The notes beneath the pieces were generated by a model. It saw only the letters and a list, made by a program, of their open reading frames with translations, ran no database searches and had not been told where the DNA came from. Positions 53,731 through 63,637 of a DNA stretch of 64,000 nucleotides are shown piece after piece; positions within the stretch are counted from its first letter, which is position 1; each line of letters begins with the position of its first letter. The translations under genes were made by a program, and so were the position numbers. This stretch comes from Sphingobacterium mizutaii (GTDB lineage Bacteria > Bacteroidota > Bacteroidia > Sphingobacteriales > Sphingobacteriaceae), in contig NZ_LT906468.1 of the NCBI RefSeq assembly GCF_900187125.1, positions 1,116,001 to 1,180,000 of the forward strand, given 5' to 3'.

Positions 53731-54828
53731 TTATTTATCTCCCAAAACGATCTCAAACTCATCATAATCTGCTTTTCTCCAAGCCATATCTTGGGTGCTG
53801 CTGGACAATGCGAACCATGGGGAAAAGGTTTTTACTTTAACGGTTTTACCATCTGGCATAAACTCCAAAATCCGGATCCAGCCGTCGCCACCACTGCCAT
53901 AGGTTCCACCGCCTAAGGCTTGGGCATTAAAGGTCATTTGGCTTACATCTTTACCTGCGGAGTTCTTGTCGATACGGAAGCCTACATGTTTTCTGGGGTC
54001 ATTAGGGGAGCCTATATGCCCTGAAAACACCATTTCTATGTTCTTGGATGGCTTTACTAATTTTTCGAATACAGCGGTCCCGTAATTGGCGTCCTGCAGA
54101 TCGTATTTGGCGGTCTTGATATGTTCGTTTTGATAATTGAGGTAGGCATGAGTCAATAATATGACGGTATGGTCTTGGTATTTTTTCTGTTGGACTATTT
54201 TATTGGCCCAGTTCAATACCGTATCTCTTGGGGCAAACTCGAGGGAAAGGTATAAAAATGGTTTTCCATGTGGTGATTTCCATTGATATGCGGCATTTTC
54301 TAGACTTGGGTTGCCATAGATATTCTCGGTAACCTCCCTTAGGATTTTTTGGTTTTCGCTGTTTTTATCTGGATAAAAATAATTTGGGAAGTGGGTAGTC
54401 TTTGGTTTATGGGTATAACTGAAGATATTGTAATCATGGTTTCCTGTTGCGGTGATGTAAGGAATCTTTCCATCTAGTTTTGCAAAGGCTTTTGCGGCTG
54501 CTTCCCATTGCTGTTTGCCGGTTTGGTCCATTTTCTTAGGGTCTGGATTGATAATGTCATCGTGCTCGACTAGGTCGCCGGTGCACATGACCATCTGAAT
54601 ATTGAGCTTGTCTTCATTTTCAACGATCCAGTTCATCATGACATCCAAAATGGGTTGGTTCCTCTGGAACTTGACGTAGTTCTGGATATCAGGTAGGATA
54701 ACCATGGTCCAGGAACTGGAGTCGGAAAGCTGTGGCTGTTCAAAAGTCTTCTTTTCTTGTGCTATGGAGCAGGTCAAAAATGTTACAGATAGTAAGCAGA
54801 GGCTTATGATTTTCTTGATAGGGTTCAT
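53731..54828 (-). CDS. Secreted calcineurin-like metallophosphoesterase
   Basis: 365 residues with a signal peptide (about 1-23). Metallophosphoesterase ligands are visible in order: VILPDIQNYV (first Asp), CTGDLVEHDDI, TATGNHDYNIF, LLTHAYLN and FSGHIGSPND. The DIQ start places it in the subgroup of cell-wall- or cell-surface-linked phosphoesterases. Likely acts on a phosphate ester at the surface. It follows the susD gene on the minus strand, 88 bases downstream, with a hairpin between them, so it belongs to the locus. Confidence 0.87.
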   Translation of the reverse strand: MNPIKKIISLCLLSVTFLTCSIAQEKKTFEQPQLSDSSSWTMVILPDIQNYVKFQRNQPILDVMMNWIVENEDKLNIQMVMCTGDLVEHDDIINPDPKKMDQTGKQQWEAAAKAFAKLDGKIPYITATGNHDYNIFSYTHKPKTTHFPNYFYPDKNSENQKILREVTENIYGNPSLENAAYQWKSPHGKPFLYLSLEFAPRDTVLNWANKIVQQKKYQDHTVILLTHAYLNYQNEHIKTAKYDLQDANYGTAVFEKLVKPSKNIEMVFSGHIGSPNDPRKHVGFRIDKNSAGKDVSQMTFNAQALGGGTYGSGGDGWIRILEFMPDGKTVKVKTFSPWFALSSSTQDMAWRKADYDEFEIVLGDK

Positions 54829-54855
54829 GTTTTTTTGGGATTAACTATGAAAAGC

Positions 54856-54881
54856 AAACGTGACCTGAGCGGGTCACGTTT
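54856..54881 (-). other. Intercistronic hairpin between susD and the phosphoesterase gene
   Basis: AAACGTGACC and GGTCACGTTT form a perfect 10-bp stem with a 6-base loop. Only a weak T run (TTTT) follows on the minus strand, so it may attenuate rather than stop transcription or act as an mRNA-stabilising stem. Confidence 0.6.
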
Positions 54882-54916
54882 GAGAAATAAAAGTATTTGT
54901 ATGAATTGTAAACTTA

Positions 54917-56677
54917 TTAATAACCTGGGTTCTGGGTCAGGTTTTTATTGGCATCCATCTCTTGTGCGGAGATAGGCCAGTACTCGTCTTTGTTTTCCTT
55001 GAAAACAACGGCTTGGGTTCCGAAGACTTTGCTTGCCACTGCATGGTTATAAACAGGGTTTGCATTTTCATCGATTCGGGTCAATACATTCTTGTCCCAA
55101 GGATTTGCCAAACGGTTCAAATAGATATGACCGTTCATGACTTGATTGGCAATGCCCCAACGACGTAAATCGTACCAACGTAAGCCATCATTTGCCAGTT
55201 CAACTTTTCTTTCATAGCGTAATGCTTGGCGCAGTTGAGCCTGTGAAAGTCCGGTTGGAAGGTTTGGCATGTGCGCACGCTTACGGATCTGGTTGATGGC
55301 ATCATAAACTGTCCCGTCGATGCTGTTATCCTCAATCTTTGCCTCAGCATAGATCAATAAGAGTTCTGCATATCTGAACACCCCGACATTTAAGTCTGAG
55401 AAGCCGGAAACCGAAGTAGTTGGGAAGTCTACAAGATCGGTATGCTTGCGCCATAGGTACCCACTGAATGAGCGGTAGGCATTGGTCGCATCGGCATTGG
55501 TCTGAGAGCTTGGTTTGTCGGATGTGCCATTGATCACAGGCCAATAGTTGTTCACTTTCGAGAAGGAAGCGTTTGGTTCAAATTGGAATCCCATAAATCT
55601 TGCGTTCGGACGAACCGTATAGAGGTCTAAACGTGGGTCTCTGTTCTCGAATGGTTTCGCCGGATTGTAGCTGGTCGATTCTGTGATGTACTTCCCGTCC
55701 AAATCTTGGAAAGAGTCGATGAAGTTTTGGGTTGGTCCCCAATAACATACTCCTTTTCCAAGTCTGGAAGCCAGGTAATAACCTTGATTATGGACATTGT
55801 CGCTGATATTGCGATTGTATTCCACGACCCATATCCATTCTTTGCTGTTTTCAAAACCTTTATGTCCAAAGATGTTGGCCACCTCTGGTTCACCTTCTTT
55901 GTGGGTCTTATTGGCAAAGTCAATCGAATTGTCGAATTCCGATAAGGCATGGATTCCATTGGAAAGGCTAATCGCCGTTTTGGCAGCTTCGCTGGCTACC
56001 TTGTACTGTTTAGCATAAAGGGCCACTCTCGCTTTTAAGGTATAGGCAGCAATGCTGGAAGCTCTGGAAAACTTGTTTCCAGCTTGTGATTGAGGAAGGT
56101 TGTCGGCAATAGCAGTCAGTTCATCCAAGATGAATTTTTCTACTTCTGCTTTTTTAGTGCGGCCGGGTAATTCATCGCCCAATTTTAATGCATTCTTCAA
56201 TAGGGGTACATCGCCGTACAATTCAATCAATTGTGAATAGCAATAAGCGCGGATAAATCTCAATTCGGCATCGATTTTTTTGTAATCCGCTTCTGCCATA
56301 CTGGTTTTGATGTCTCCCAATTTATCCAATACATCGTGCACTCTTCCGATCGTCTTATAGTGGGCAGCCCAAGGTTTGGTTGCCAAAGCATTGTCTGTCG
56401 TAATGGAACTGGTGATGGGCGAGGTATAGTTATTTCCAGGTCTCGCATAGCCAATATCTGTGATGTTATCCATCACGTGCCAAATCGGGGTACTGGAGGC
56501 ATCCAATAACGTCAAACCTTTGTAGGCTCCTAAAAGTCCCATTTCAGCTTCTTTTTGGCTGGCAGGGAAGGTTTTGGACGATGGGCCGTCCAATGGCAAT
56601 CGGTCTAGGTCGCAAGAGCTCATTAGCGCTGCACATAATAAACTGATTCCTATGATAGATTTTGTCTTCTTGATCAT
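54917..56677 (-). CDS. SusD/RagB family nutrient-binding lipoprotein
   Basis: 586 residues, lipoprotein signal with SSC (Cys22). The start DLDRLPLDGPSSKTFPASQK, the internal RFIRAYCYSQLIELYGDVPL and the C-terminal ALRYERKVELANDGLRWYDL with RRWGIANQ are textbook SusD. It is an outer-membrane lipoprotein that caps the SusC channel and binds the substrate. Its gene starts 4 bases after susC stops, forming the SusCD pair. The substrate is unknown; the nearby phosphatases hint at a phosphorylated compound. Confidence 0.95.
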   Translation of the reverse strand: MIKKTKSIIGISLLCAALMSSCDLDRLPLDGPSSKTFPASQKEAEMGLLGAYKGLTLLDASSTPIWHVMDNITDIGYARPGNNYTSPITSSITTDNALATKPWAAHYKTIGRVHDVLDKLGDIKTSMAEADYKKIDAELRFIRAYCYSQLIELYGDVPLLKNALKLGDELPGRTKKAEVEKFILDELTAIADNLPQSQAGNKFSRASSIAAYTLKARVALYAKQYKVASEAAKTAISLSNGIHALSEFDNSIDFANKTHKEGEPEVANIFGHKGFENSKEWIWVVEYNRNISDNVHNQGYYLASRLGKGVCYWGPTQNFIDSFQDLDGKYITESTSYNPAKPFENRDPRLDLYTVRPNARFMGFQFEPNASFSKVNNYWPVINGTSDKPSSQTNADATNAYRSFSGYLWRKHTDLVDFPTTSVSGFSDLNVGVFRYAELLLIYAEAKIEDNSIDGTVYDAINQIRKRAHMPNLPTGLSQAQLRQALRYERKVELANDGLRWYDLRRWGIANQVMNGHIYLNRLANPWDKNVLTRIDENANPVYNHAVASKVFGTQAVVFKENKDEYWPISAQEMDANKNLTQNPGY

Positions 56678-56681
56678 GTTC

Positions 56682-59600
56682 TTAAAATTTAAAGTCTAAA
56701 CCAAATGTGTACACCTTAACCTGAGGGTAGAAGTTTCCTGAACCTAAGGTTACTCCGTCTTGTGCTCCTGCATTGTAATTGATTTCAGGGTCGTAGCCTT
56801 CGTAGAAGTTGGTTTTGGTAAATAAGTTCTGTCCGTTAGCATAGATGAAGATCCCGCCGATCTTGCTGTTCGCTAACCAGCTTTTCAGGATTTCATAGCC
56901 TAACTGTACATTTTTTAATCGGAGATAAGACGCGCTTCTCATCCAGAAATCAGAGTTCTGTGTATTGTTTGTTGAGGTTACCGATACACGTGGTAGGGAA
57001 GCTCCTCGGTTGTCTTCTGACCAATAGTCCAACTGCCAAGGTTTGATCGCTGAAGAATTCACGGCTGGGATCACATAGTGGGAGTCCAAGTAGCCGTTTG
57101 CTTTCGCTACACCCTGTAAGAAGGCACTGAATCGAACGCCTTTGTATCCTAGGTCTAGGTTGAATCCGTAAGTATAGCGAGGCAGGGTACTGCCGATGAT
57201 TACTTTGTCAGCATCTGTGATCTTGCCATCAGGGATGGCATTGCCATTGGCATCAAAATCACCAGCGATGTCTTTGTATCTGATGTCCCCAGGTTTTAAT
57301 GTACCGATTTGCTTAGGTCCATTATCGATTTCTTCTTGAGATTGGTAAAGACCGTCTGACTGGTAACCATAGATGGAATTGATGGAGTATCCTTCTTGTT
57401 GTCTCAATAGAGTTCCAGAAACTTGTCCTTTCATATCCAGGATCTTGTTTTTCACATCGGAAATATTGGCCCCGATACCTAATTTGAAATCACCGAATTG
57501 GTTGTCATATCGAACGGATGCTTCCCAGCCTTGGTTCTGTACTTTGGCAGCATTCTGGAATGGCGCATTCTTGCCGTAAAGCTCAGAAACATAAAGTTTC
57601 ATCAGGATCCCATCGGTTTGTTTGGTATACCAATCGAATGTAACGCTGAAATTGTTGAACAGGGATGCATCTAGTCCTACACCGGCCATGGTGGTTTCTT
57701 CCCATAATAGACCTGAGTTAGCCATGGTGTTAAGTGCAATCATTTGATCGACTGCCCCGCCCACGGAGATACTTCCTAGATTCAAGGTTTCGATGTATGG
57801 TTGGTAGGTGGTACCGATATTTTGGTTACCCAAGATACCCCAAGAACCACGAAGTTTCAATTGGTTGATGGAACTCTTAAGGTCGGCCATAAATGGTTCC
57901 TCAGAGATTCTCCAGCCTGCTGAGAATGATGGGAAAGCTGCCCAACGGTTTGATTTGGCAAACCTTGAACTTCCATCATAACGAAGGTTGGCTTCTAGGA
58001 GATAGCGGCCTTTGTAATCGTAATTGAACCTACCGAATGTTGAGACCAATAACCATTGGAATTGGTTTCCAGCATTGTTTTTGGTTTCTGTATCCGCACC
58101 GACATTCAAGACTTCATAGGTGTCGTAGGTGAAATCACGACGGTAACCCATCAGGTATTTCTCGTCATAGGTCTCTCTTGAAGCTCCTAGCATCAAGCTG
58201 AAGTTATGGTCGTTGAATGATTTCTGTGCAGTTGTTTGGAAGGAGTAGCTGCCGTTGAAATAACGGTAAGCAGATTCAGTCAGTTCGGTAGATGGCAATG
58301 CGGTGCCCGCTTCGCTACCATCCTCGTAATGGGTCATTACTGCCTTTGCGAACTCGTGGATATTGCGCGTGCGGTATCTAGGCGCTGCCATTCCTGAAAT
58401 ACTCAACCAGTCGAATGGTTTGTAGTTGATGGACAGATTACCCAATAATTCCAGGTTGTTTACTTTTTTATTACCGCCTTCTTCGATGAAAGCTACGGGA
58501 TTGTTTTTTACCCAGCCTTCTGACCAAAGACCGTTAGCCACGCGGATAGGAATATTGGTGGGCATACGGCCGATGTAATTCCAGATAGTGCCTTCATTCG
58601 CGATCTGAAGACGGTTTGTGTTTACCGCCGAAAGGTCAAAGCGGATGTTCAGCTTTTCATTTGGATTGATGTCCATGTTGTTTCTGAAGGTATATCTTTG
58701 GAACCCAGTGTTGTCAATCAAGCCGTCTTGGGAAACATAGCCAAGGGAAGGAGCGACACGGATCTTTCCTGCGCCTGCATTTAAGGAAACAAAATGGTTG
58801 TGCGTGAATCCCGAACCACTTAGGATGGCTTTTTGCCAGTCGAAATTGTCTGGATTCTCTGCATATAGTTTATTGAATTCTTCAAAATCTTTTTCGCTGT
58901 AGATCACTGAACCATTATCGTTCATGTTCGCGTCGTTAAATACTTTCATGAAAGTAGCACCATCAGTCACTTTAGGGATGAAAGTCGGGTCTTGCCAACC
59001 TGTGTATCCTCTATAGTTGAGGGCGAATTGATCTTTACCGCGTTTGGTAGTGATCAAGATAACGCCATTTGCTGCACGGGAACCATAAATAGCTGCTGAA
59101 GCGGCATCTTTTAGGATGGAGATGTTTTCGATCAGGTTCGCATCTACATTGTCCAATGACCCGGCTACCCCGTCAATAATGACAAGTGGTTCGGAATCCG
59201 AACCGCCGAATGAGTTTACTCCACGGATCCGGATCTGGCCTTTATCGCCACCTGGTGCACCCGATTGGGATGTAACTGTTACGCCCGGTGCAAGGCCCTG
59301 CAGGGCAGAGGAGGTCGATACAATTGGTCTTCTTTCAAGCTGTTCGCTATTGATAGTGGATACAGCTCCTGTTAGGTTTACCTTTTTCTGTGTACCATAA
59401 CCCACCACAACCACTTCGTCCAGATTGGTCAGATCGGCTGTTAGGATAACATTGATTGTGCCTTGTTCAGTAATGGTCCTTTCGGCATTGGCATAACCCA
59501 TGCTGGCGAAGACCAGAACGTCACCAGTATTGGCTTCAACTTGGTACTCGCCAGTAGATGAAGTTTGGGACAAGGCATTGAGATGACCTTTGATGCTGAT

Positions 59601-59726
59601 GGTCACGCCTTCCAGCGGGTTTCCATCTTCGTTGGTCACTTTCCCCGAGATATTCTTTTGCTGTGCCCATAGGATTCCTATGGGTAGAAAGCACAGCAAA
59701 AAAATGAGTTGTAGTTGTTTTTTCAT
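56682..59726 (-). CDS. SusC/RagA family TonB-linked outer-membrane protein
   Basis: 1014 residues: signal peptide (about 1-21), carboxypeptidase-like domain (about 24-100, ISGKVTNEDGNPLEGVTISI), the SusC TonB-box region (LDEVVVVGYGTQKKVNLTGA), plug with IRIRGVNSFGGSDSEPLVII and DGVAGSLDNVD, and a large barrel ending TFGLDFKF. All SusC hallmarks are present. With SusD it forms a bed-bin importer for oligomeric or complex substrates. Upstream sits the minus-strand deoR-type gene (60018). Confidence 0.95.
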   Translation of the reverse strand: MKKQLQLIFLLCFLPIGILWAQQKNISGKVTNEDGNPLEGVTISIKGHLNALSQTSSTGEYQVEANTGDVLVFASMGYANAERTITEQGTINVILTADLTNLDEVVVVGYGTQKKVNLTGAVSTINSEQLERRPIVSTSSALQGLAPGVTVTSQSGAPGGDKGQIRIRGVNSFGGSDSEPLVIIDGVAGSLDNVDANLIENISILKDAASAAIYGSRAANGVILITTKRGKDQFALNYRGYTGWQDPTFIPKVTDGATFMKVFNDANMNDNGSVIYSEKDFEEFNKLYAENPDNFDWQKAILSGSGFTHNHFVSLNAGAGKIRVAPSLGYVSQDGLIDNTGFQRYTFRNNMDINPNEKLNIRFDLSAVNTNRLQIANEGTIWNYIGRMPTNIPIRVANGLWSEGWVKNNPVAFIEEGGNKKVNNLELLGNLSINYKPFDWLSISGMAAPRYRTRNIHEFAKAVMTHYEDGSEAGTALPSTELTESAYRYFNGSYSFQTTAQKSFNDHNFSLMLGASRETYDEKYLMGYRRDFTYDTYEVLNVGADTETKNNAGNQFQWLLVSTFGRFNYDYKGRYLLEANLRYDGSSRFAKSNRWAAFPSFSAGWRISEEPFMADLKSSINQLKLRGSWGILGNQNIGTTYQPYIETLNLGSISVGGAVDQMIALNTMANSGLLWEETTMAGVGLDASLFNNFSVTFDWYTKQTDGILMKLYVSELYGKNAPFQNAAKVQNQGWEASVRYDNQFGDFKLGIGANISDVKNKILDMKGQVSGTLLRQQEGYSINSIYGYQSDGLYQSQEEIDNGPKQIGTLKPGDIRYKDIAGDFDANGNAIPDGKITDADKVIIGSTLPRYTYGFNLDLGYKGVRFSAFLQGVAKANGYLDSHYVIPAVNSSAIKPWQLDYWSEDNRGASLPRVSVTSTNNTQNSDFWMRSASYLRLKNVQLGYEILKSWLANSKIGGIFIYANGQNLFTKTNFYEGYDPEINYNAGAQDGVTLGSGNFYPQVKVYTFGLDFKF

Positions 59727-59952
59727 TTAGATGCGTATTAATAATAAATAGGTTCTTTTTAAAGATGTCTTAGAGTAGTGTTTTAATGTCCTTACAATAT
59801 GTTTAAAATTGTTTCGAAATTAGATTAATAATGTTAAATCATTATTAAGTCTATGTTTTCGTTGTGTTAAAACAAGGCATAAATGCCGATATCATATTAG
59901 ATTTTATTCAAAAATAACAATAGGTTACTAGCTAATAAAGCGTTTCGAAAAT

Positions 59953-59993
59953 AAAAAAAAGATTTTTAAACCAAAAATTTAAAAATCTTTTTT
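59953..59993 (-). terminator. Terminator of the DeoR-type regulator gene
   Basis: AAAAAAGATTTTTAAA and TTTAAAAATCTTTTTT form a 16-bp AT-rich stem with a T run; it ends the regulator transcript. Between 59727 and 60017 no gene is seen, only this hairpin and AT-rich DNA containing the susC promoter. Confidence 0.75.
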
Positions 59994-60017
59994 CTGAAAA
60001 TGTGATGTGAAGGTAGT

Positions 60018-60782
60018 TTAGGCGAGGATGATTTTAATGCCTAGGTCTTCTATTGACTTGACGATGTTTGGGGACACCTTGTTGTCGGTAATGATGTAGT
60101 CTACGTCGATCAATTCGCAGATTTTGCCGAGGCCTCTTTTTCCAAATTTGCTGCTATCTGCCAGGATAGCGATCTTTTGGGAGGTTTCGATCATTTTTTG
60201 GTTCAATGTTGCTTCAGGTAGGTTGCTGATGGAGATTCCGAATTCCAGGTCGATGCCGTCGGCGCCAAGGAACAGGATCCCGCAGCTGATTTCATCCAGG
60301 ATGCGGATCGCGTATTGTCCAGCTACCGAAGAGGAGTTGGTCCGGATCAGTCCTCCAAGCTGTAAAACCTCGATATTAGGCTTTCCGCTGAGTTCTAGGC
60401 CAACTTTTAGGGCTGGGGTGATGACGGTCAGCATGTGCGTGGATTCGATGTTTTTGGCCAAAGTGAACACCGTTGTTCCTGATCCGATCATGATGGAGTC
60501 ATTGTCCTTGATCAGTTTTATTGCAGCCTGTGCTATACGTTGTTTCTCCTCGCTGTTGATGGATTCTTTAACCATGATCGGGCGGTCGATAGCGTAAGGA
60601 TTGCTGTTGGAAGCGCCTCCTTTGATCCTGAATAACAGGTTTTTGTCTTCTAGCACTTTAAGGTCCTTTCGGATCGTTACGCTGGAAACCTTCATGGTTT
60701 CGCAGAGCCAGTCTATCGTAATTTTCCCTTTTTCCTTTAAGCTTTTTAGAATGAATTCGTGTCTGTCTGTGATATTCATCAT
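60018..60782 (-). CDS. DeoR/GlpR family transcriptional regulator
   Basis: 254 residues. N-terminal HTH (about 1-57: ITDRHEFILKSLKEKGKITI, VSSVTIRKDLKVLEDKNLLF and RIKGGA) and a C-terminal DeoR sugar-phosphate sensing domain (about 75-250: IMIGSGTTVFTLAKNI, LGADGIDLEFGISISNLPEA, ILADSSKFGKRGLGKI). It likely senses a phosphorylated sugar or polyol and controls the adjacent SusCD locus and the divergent MFS transporter operon. The start is one of two adjacent ATG codons (60782 or 60779). Confidence 0.93.
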   Translation of the reverse strand: MMNITDRHEFILKSLKEKGKITIDWLCETMKVSSVTIRKDLKVLEDKNLLFRIKGGASNSNPYAIDRPIMVKESINSEEKQRIAQAAIKLIKDNDSIMIGSGTTVFTLAKNIESTHMLTVITPALKVGLELSGKPNIEVLQLGGLIRTNSSSVAGQYAIRILDEISCGILFLGADGIDLEFGISISNLPEATLNQKMIETSQKIAILADSSKFGKRGLGKICELIDVDYIITDNKVSPNIVKSIEDLGIKIILA

Positions 60783-60810
60783 AATTCATTAAAATAAGTT
60801 AATATAATAG

Positions 60811-60818
60811 CAAATATA
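60811..60818 (-). promoter_or_regulatory. Candidate -7 box for the DeoR-type gene
   Basis: On the minus strand TATATTTG matches TAnnTTTG, 28 bases before the start of the regulator gene. Confidence 0.4.
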
Positions 60819-60887
60819 GTCAGCATTTCTGTACTTGCCTATTGTTTTTTTTTATTTAAAAATGTTTTTTTTATATTCATTTATTTC

Positions 60888-60895
60888 TACATTTG
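60888..60895 (+). promoter_or_regulatory. Candidate -7 box for the MFS transporter operon
   Basis: TACATTTG matches TAnnTTTG, 40 bases before the ATG at 60936. It faces the regulator promoter across about 70 bases, where an operator for the DeoR-type protein could lie. Confidence 0.4.
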
Positions 60896-60935
60896 AAATC
60901 GTAACTGGTATAATTTTAATAACCGAATCTACTTT

Positions 60936-62204
60936 ATGTCAAAATTTACGTTGCCGATTCCAGCCACTAAAAGGAGATGGTATATCATAATTGTCATTTT
61001 TTTAGCCATTGTGTTCAACTATTACGATAGGCAGATCGTTTCGATCTTGAAGCCGATGCTGAAGGATGAGTTTGATTTGGGTGATGATGGTTATGCCTTG
61101 GTGATCAATGTGTTCACGGTATTCTATGCCCTAATGTATCCGGTATCCGGTTGGCTGGTGGATAAGTTTGGCGAAAGGAAAGTGATGTTGGTGGGTATAT
61201 TAGGTTGGTCAGTTGCTTGTTTAGGCGGTGGTTTTTCAAGGACCTTTGGGTCGTTTCTGTTCTTCCGCGGGATGTTGGGAGCCGCAGAACCGACAAACTT
61301 TCCTGCGCAGCTGAAGGTGATTACAGTTTGGTTTTCCGGGAAATTGCGCGCGACGGCAAACAGTCTATGTGTGGCTGGTAGTTCGATCGGAGCCATCATT
61401 GCGCCTCCTTTAGTTGCATGGTTAGCGATGCGCTATAATTTCCATACGGTATTTATCGTGGCCGGGGTTGTCGGATTGATCATTGCCCTGCTTTGGTTTT
61501 TGATCTACACCGAACCACCTGCGGAAATACGTAAGGAGGCAATTGGCGAGAGTGAATCCCAAGCCTCCGGGTACGGATTTACGTGGGGACAGCTATGGAA
61601 AACGAAAACCTTGTGGGGGATTCTGTTGATTCGTTTTGTGAGTGATCCTGTTTGGTATTTCTGTCTTTTCTGGTTGCCAGGTTATTTGCAGGAAGAAAGC
61701 GGCTTGACCTTGGCGCAGATCGGAATGTTTGGGTGGATTCCATTTTTAGTCGCCGATTTGGGGGCAATAGGTACCTCAGCATGGTCTGATAAAATGGTTC
61801 GTAAGGGCAAAGAGCCTTTGTTGGCCAGAAAGATTATGTTGAGCAGCATTGCAGTCTTGGCACCATTATGTTGTTTGACTGCCTATGTGTCTAATCCTTA
61901 TTTGACCATCCTGATCTTTTCGTTGGTCGCTGTGGCTTGTTTGAGCTGGTTGTTTACCATTTCCGTAGTAATCGCAGAGGCTTTCCCAGTAAAGAATGTG
62001 GCTTCTGTTTTAGGGATTGCCGGTGGATTTGGTGCATTGGGGGCGGTTTTGTTCAACTATTTTGTTGGGCAGATGATGGGTTCCTTAGGGGCTGGTACCA
62101 TTTTTATAGCCATGGCCTTTATGCATCCTATTGCGGTTCTGATCCTGTGGACGATGGTGAAAAAAGAAAAGCCTAAAGAGGCAGTTTTAGTAGAGAAAAA
62201 TTAA
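60936..62204 (+). CDS. MFS transporter, hexuronate/organic-anion type
   Basis: 422 residues with 12 predicted helices. NYYDRQIVSILKPMLKDEFD, LMYPVSGWLVDKFGERKVML, GMLGAAEPTNFPAQLKVITV and FSGKLRATANSLCVAGSSIG match the ACS subfamily of MFS symporters (E. coli ExuT, GarP). It would bring the periplasmic product of the SusCD locus into the cytoplasm with protons. First gene of an operon with an FAD oxidoreductase and a phosphatase-type gene. Confidence 0.88.
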   Translation: MSKFTLPIPATKRRWYIIIVIFLAIVFNYYDRQIVSILKPMLKDEFDLGDDGYALVINVFTVFYALMYPVSGWLVDKFGERKVMLVGILGWSVACLGGGFSRTFGSFLFFRGMLGAAEPTNFPAQLKVITVWFSGKLRATANSLCVAGSSIGAIIAPPLVAWLAMRYNFHTVFIVAGVVGLIIALLWFLIYTEPPAEIRKEAIGESESQASGYGFTWGQLWKTKTLWGILLIRFVSDPVWYFCLFWLPGYLQEESGLTLAQIGMFGWIPFLVADLGAIGTSAWSDKMVRKGKEPLLARKIMLSSIAVLAPLCCLTAYVSNPYLTILIFSLVAVACLSWLFTISVVIAEAFPVKNVASVLGIAGGFGALGAVLFNYFVGQMMGSLGAGTIFIAMAFMHPIAVLILWTMVKKEKPKEAVLVEKN

Positions 62205-62232
62205 TATAAAAATATTACAAAGTATTATTGTT

Positions 62233-63627
62233 ATGGCAGAAGTTAAGACTATTTTGGAGCCTGCAAGAGAGACTCCTGTTCGTCTGGAAGTAGATGTTTT
62301 GGTTGTTGGAGGCGGTCCTGCAGGGATTATTGCTGCACAAGCAGCCGCTTCAGACGGGTTAAAGGTTGCTTTGATCGACAACCGTAGCTTTGTTGGCGGG
62401 AATATGACCATCGGCTTGCCGATTTTAGGTTTCTTAGGTCAGAAGGGCAATCAGATTATCAAAGGGCTTCCTCAGAAATTTATCGACCGTCTGAAAGAAG
62501 TGGATGCTGCATCAGAGCATCGTCCATGTCCTTTGCATATGAGCTTGACCTTGGTGGAACCAGAAGCAGTAAAGAATGTAGGGTTGAAGGTTTTGGAAGA
62601 GGCAGGCGTTAAAGTGTTGCTTTATGTTTTCTCTGCTGGGGTAGTGATGGAAGGCGATGAAATGAAAGGGGTGATCATCGAGAGTAAATCGGGAAGGGAA
62701 GTGATATTGGCAAAAACCGTGGTCGACTGTACCGGAGATGCCGATGTTGCCTACAAGGCTGGTGTGGAATGTGAGCAAGGTAATGATGATGGTGGTGCAC
62801 AACCTCCGACCTTGATGTTCTGTATGGCGGGTGTGGATACCGACAAGTTGCGTATGTCCATTGCTGAAGAGCCTAGGACCTACTTGACAGACTTTATTCC
62901 AGCAGAATACTTTGGACAGAATCACCAGTTTATCGTAGTAGGATTGAGAAGCGTAATGGAAAAGGCTCGTCAGGCAGGTTATCATCTGCCGGTGGAGCGT
63001 ACGATCTTGATTACCGGTCTTCGTGAAGGCGAGGTGTGGGTCAATATGTCCAGGGTCAATGGGGTAGACGGTACGAATCCGGAAAGTTTGACTTTTGGAG
63101 AAATAGAAGGTCGCAAGCAGGTTGAGGAAATCCAACGTTATTTAGTGGAGTTTGTGCCGGGTTTTGAAGAGGCACATTTTACCAAAATGGCTCCGTTTCT
63201 AGGTATCCGCGAAACGCGTCGTATCGTGGGTGATTATGTGATGACTGCGGATGATATCCTAACTTGCCGTCGTTTTGAAGATGCCGTGGCAGTAGCGAGT
63301 TATCCATTGGATATTCACCATCCTGAAGGTGGTGGTTGTACCTTGACTTGGTGTGGAGATAGTTATGATATTCCATACCGCTCATTGGTACCTAAGAAAG
63401 TAAAGAATTTATTGGTAGCTGGTCGTTCGATCTCAACTACTCATGAGGCTATGTCGGCAATCCGTGTGATGGCGCCTTGTATGGCGATGGGAGAAGCGGC
63501 AGGCCGTGCTGCAAAATTAGCTGTCCGCCATGGCGTAAGTCCAGCGGATGTCAATGTGGAAGAGTTGAGAGCAGAATTGATCAATTCAGGCGCTTATTTA
63601 GGTGAAGACCTAACAGCGACTGTTTAA
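62233..63627 (+). CDS. FAD-dependent oxidoreductase
   Basis: 464 residues. The dinucleotide motif GGGPAGIIAAQAAASDGLKV (about 24-43) and NRSFVGGNMTIG are typical FAD-binding elements; the second signature TVVDCTGDADVAYKAGVE and the C-terminal LLVAGRSISTTHEAMSAIRV with APCMAMGEAAGRAA match the FAD_oxidored family of secreted-substrate catabolism loci. No signal peptide, so cytoplasmic. It starts 28 bases after the transporter. Substrate unknown; a polyol or sugar acid is plausible. Confidence 0.87.
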   Translation: MAEVKTILEPARETPVRLEVDVLVVGGGPAGIIAAQAAASDGLKVALIDNRSFVGGNMTIGLPILGFLGQKGNQIIKGLPQKFIDRLKEVDAASEHRPCPLHMSLTLVEPEAVKNVGLKVLEEAGVKVLLYVFSAGVVMEGDEMKGVIIESKSGREVILAKTVVDCTGDADVAYKAGVECEQGNDDGGAQPPTLMFCMAGVDTDKLRMSIAEEPRTYLTDFIPAEYFGQNHQFIVVGLRSVMEKARQAGYHLPVERTILITGLREGEVWVNMSRVNGVDGTNPESLTFGEIEGRKQVEEIQRYLVEFVPGFEEAHFTKMAPFLGIRETRRIVGDYVMTADDILTCRRFEDAVAVASYPLDIHHPEGGGCTLTWCGDSYDIPYRSLVPKKVKNLLVAGRSISTTHEAMSAIRVMAPCMAMGEAAGRAAKLAVRHGVSPADVNVEELRAELINSGAYLGEDLTATV

Positions 63628-63637
63628 AAATAATACT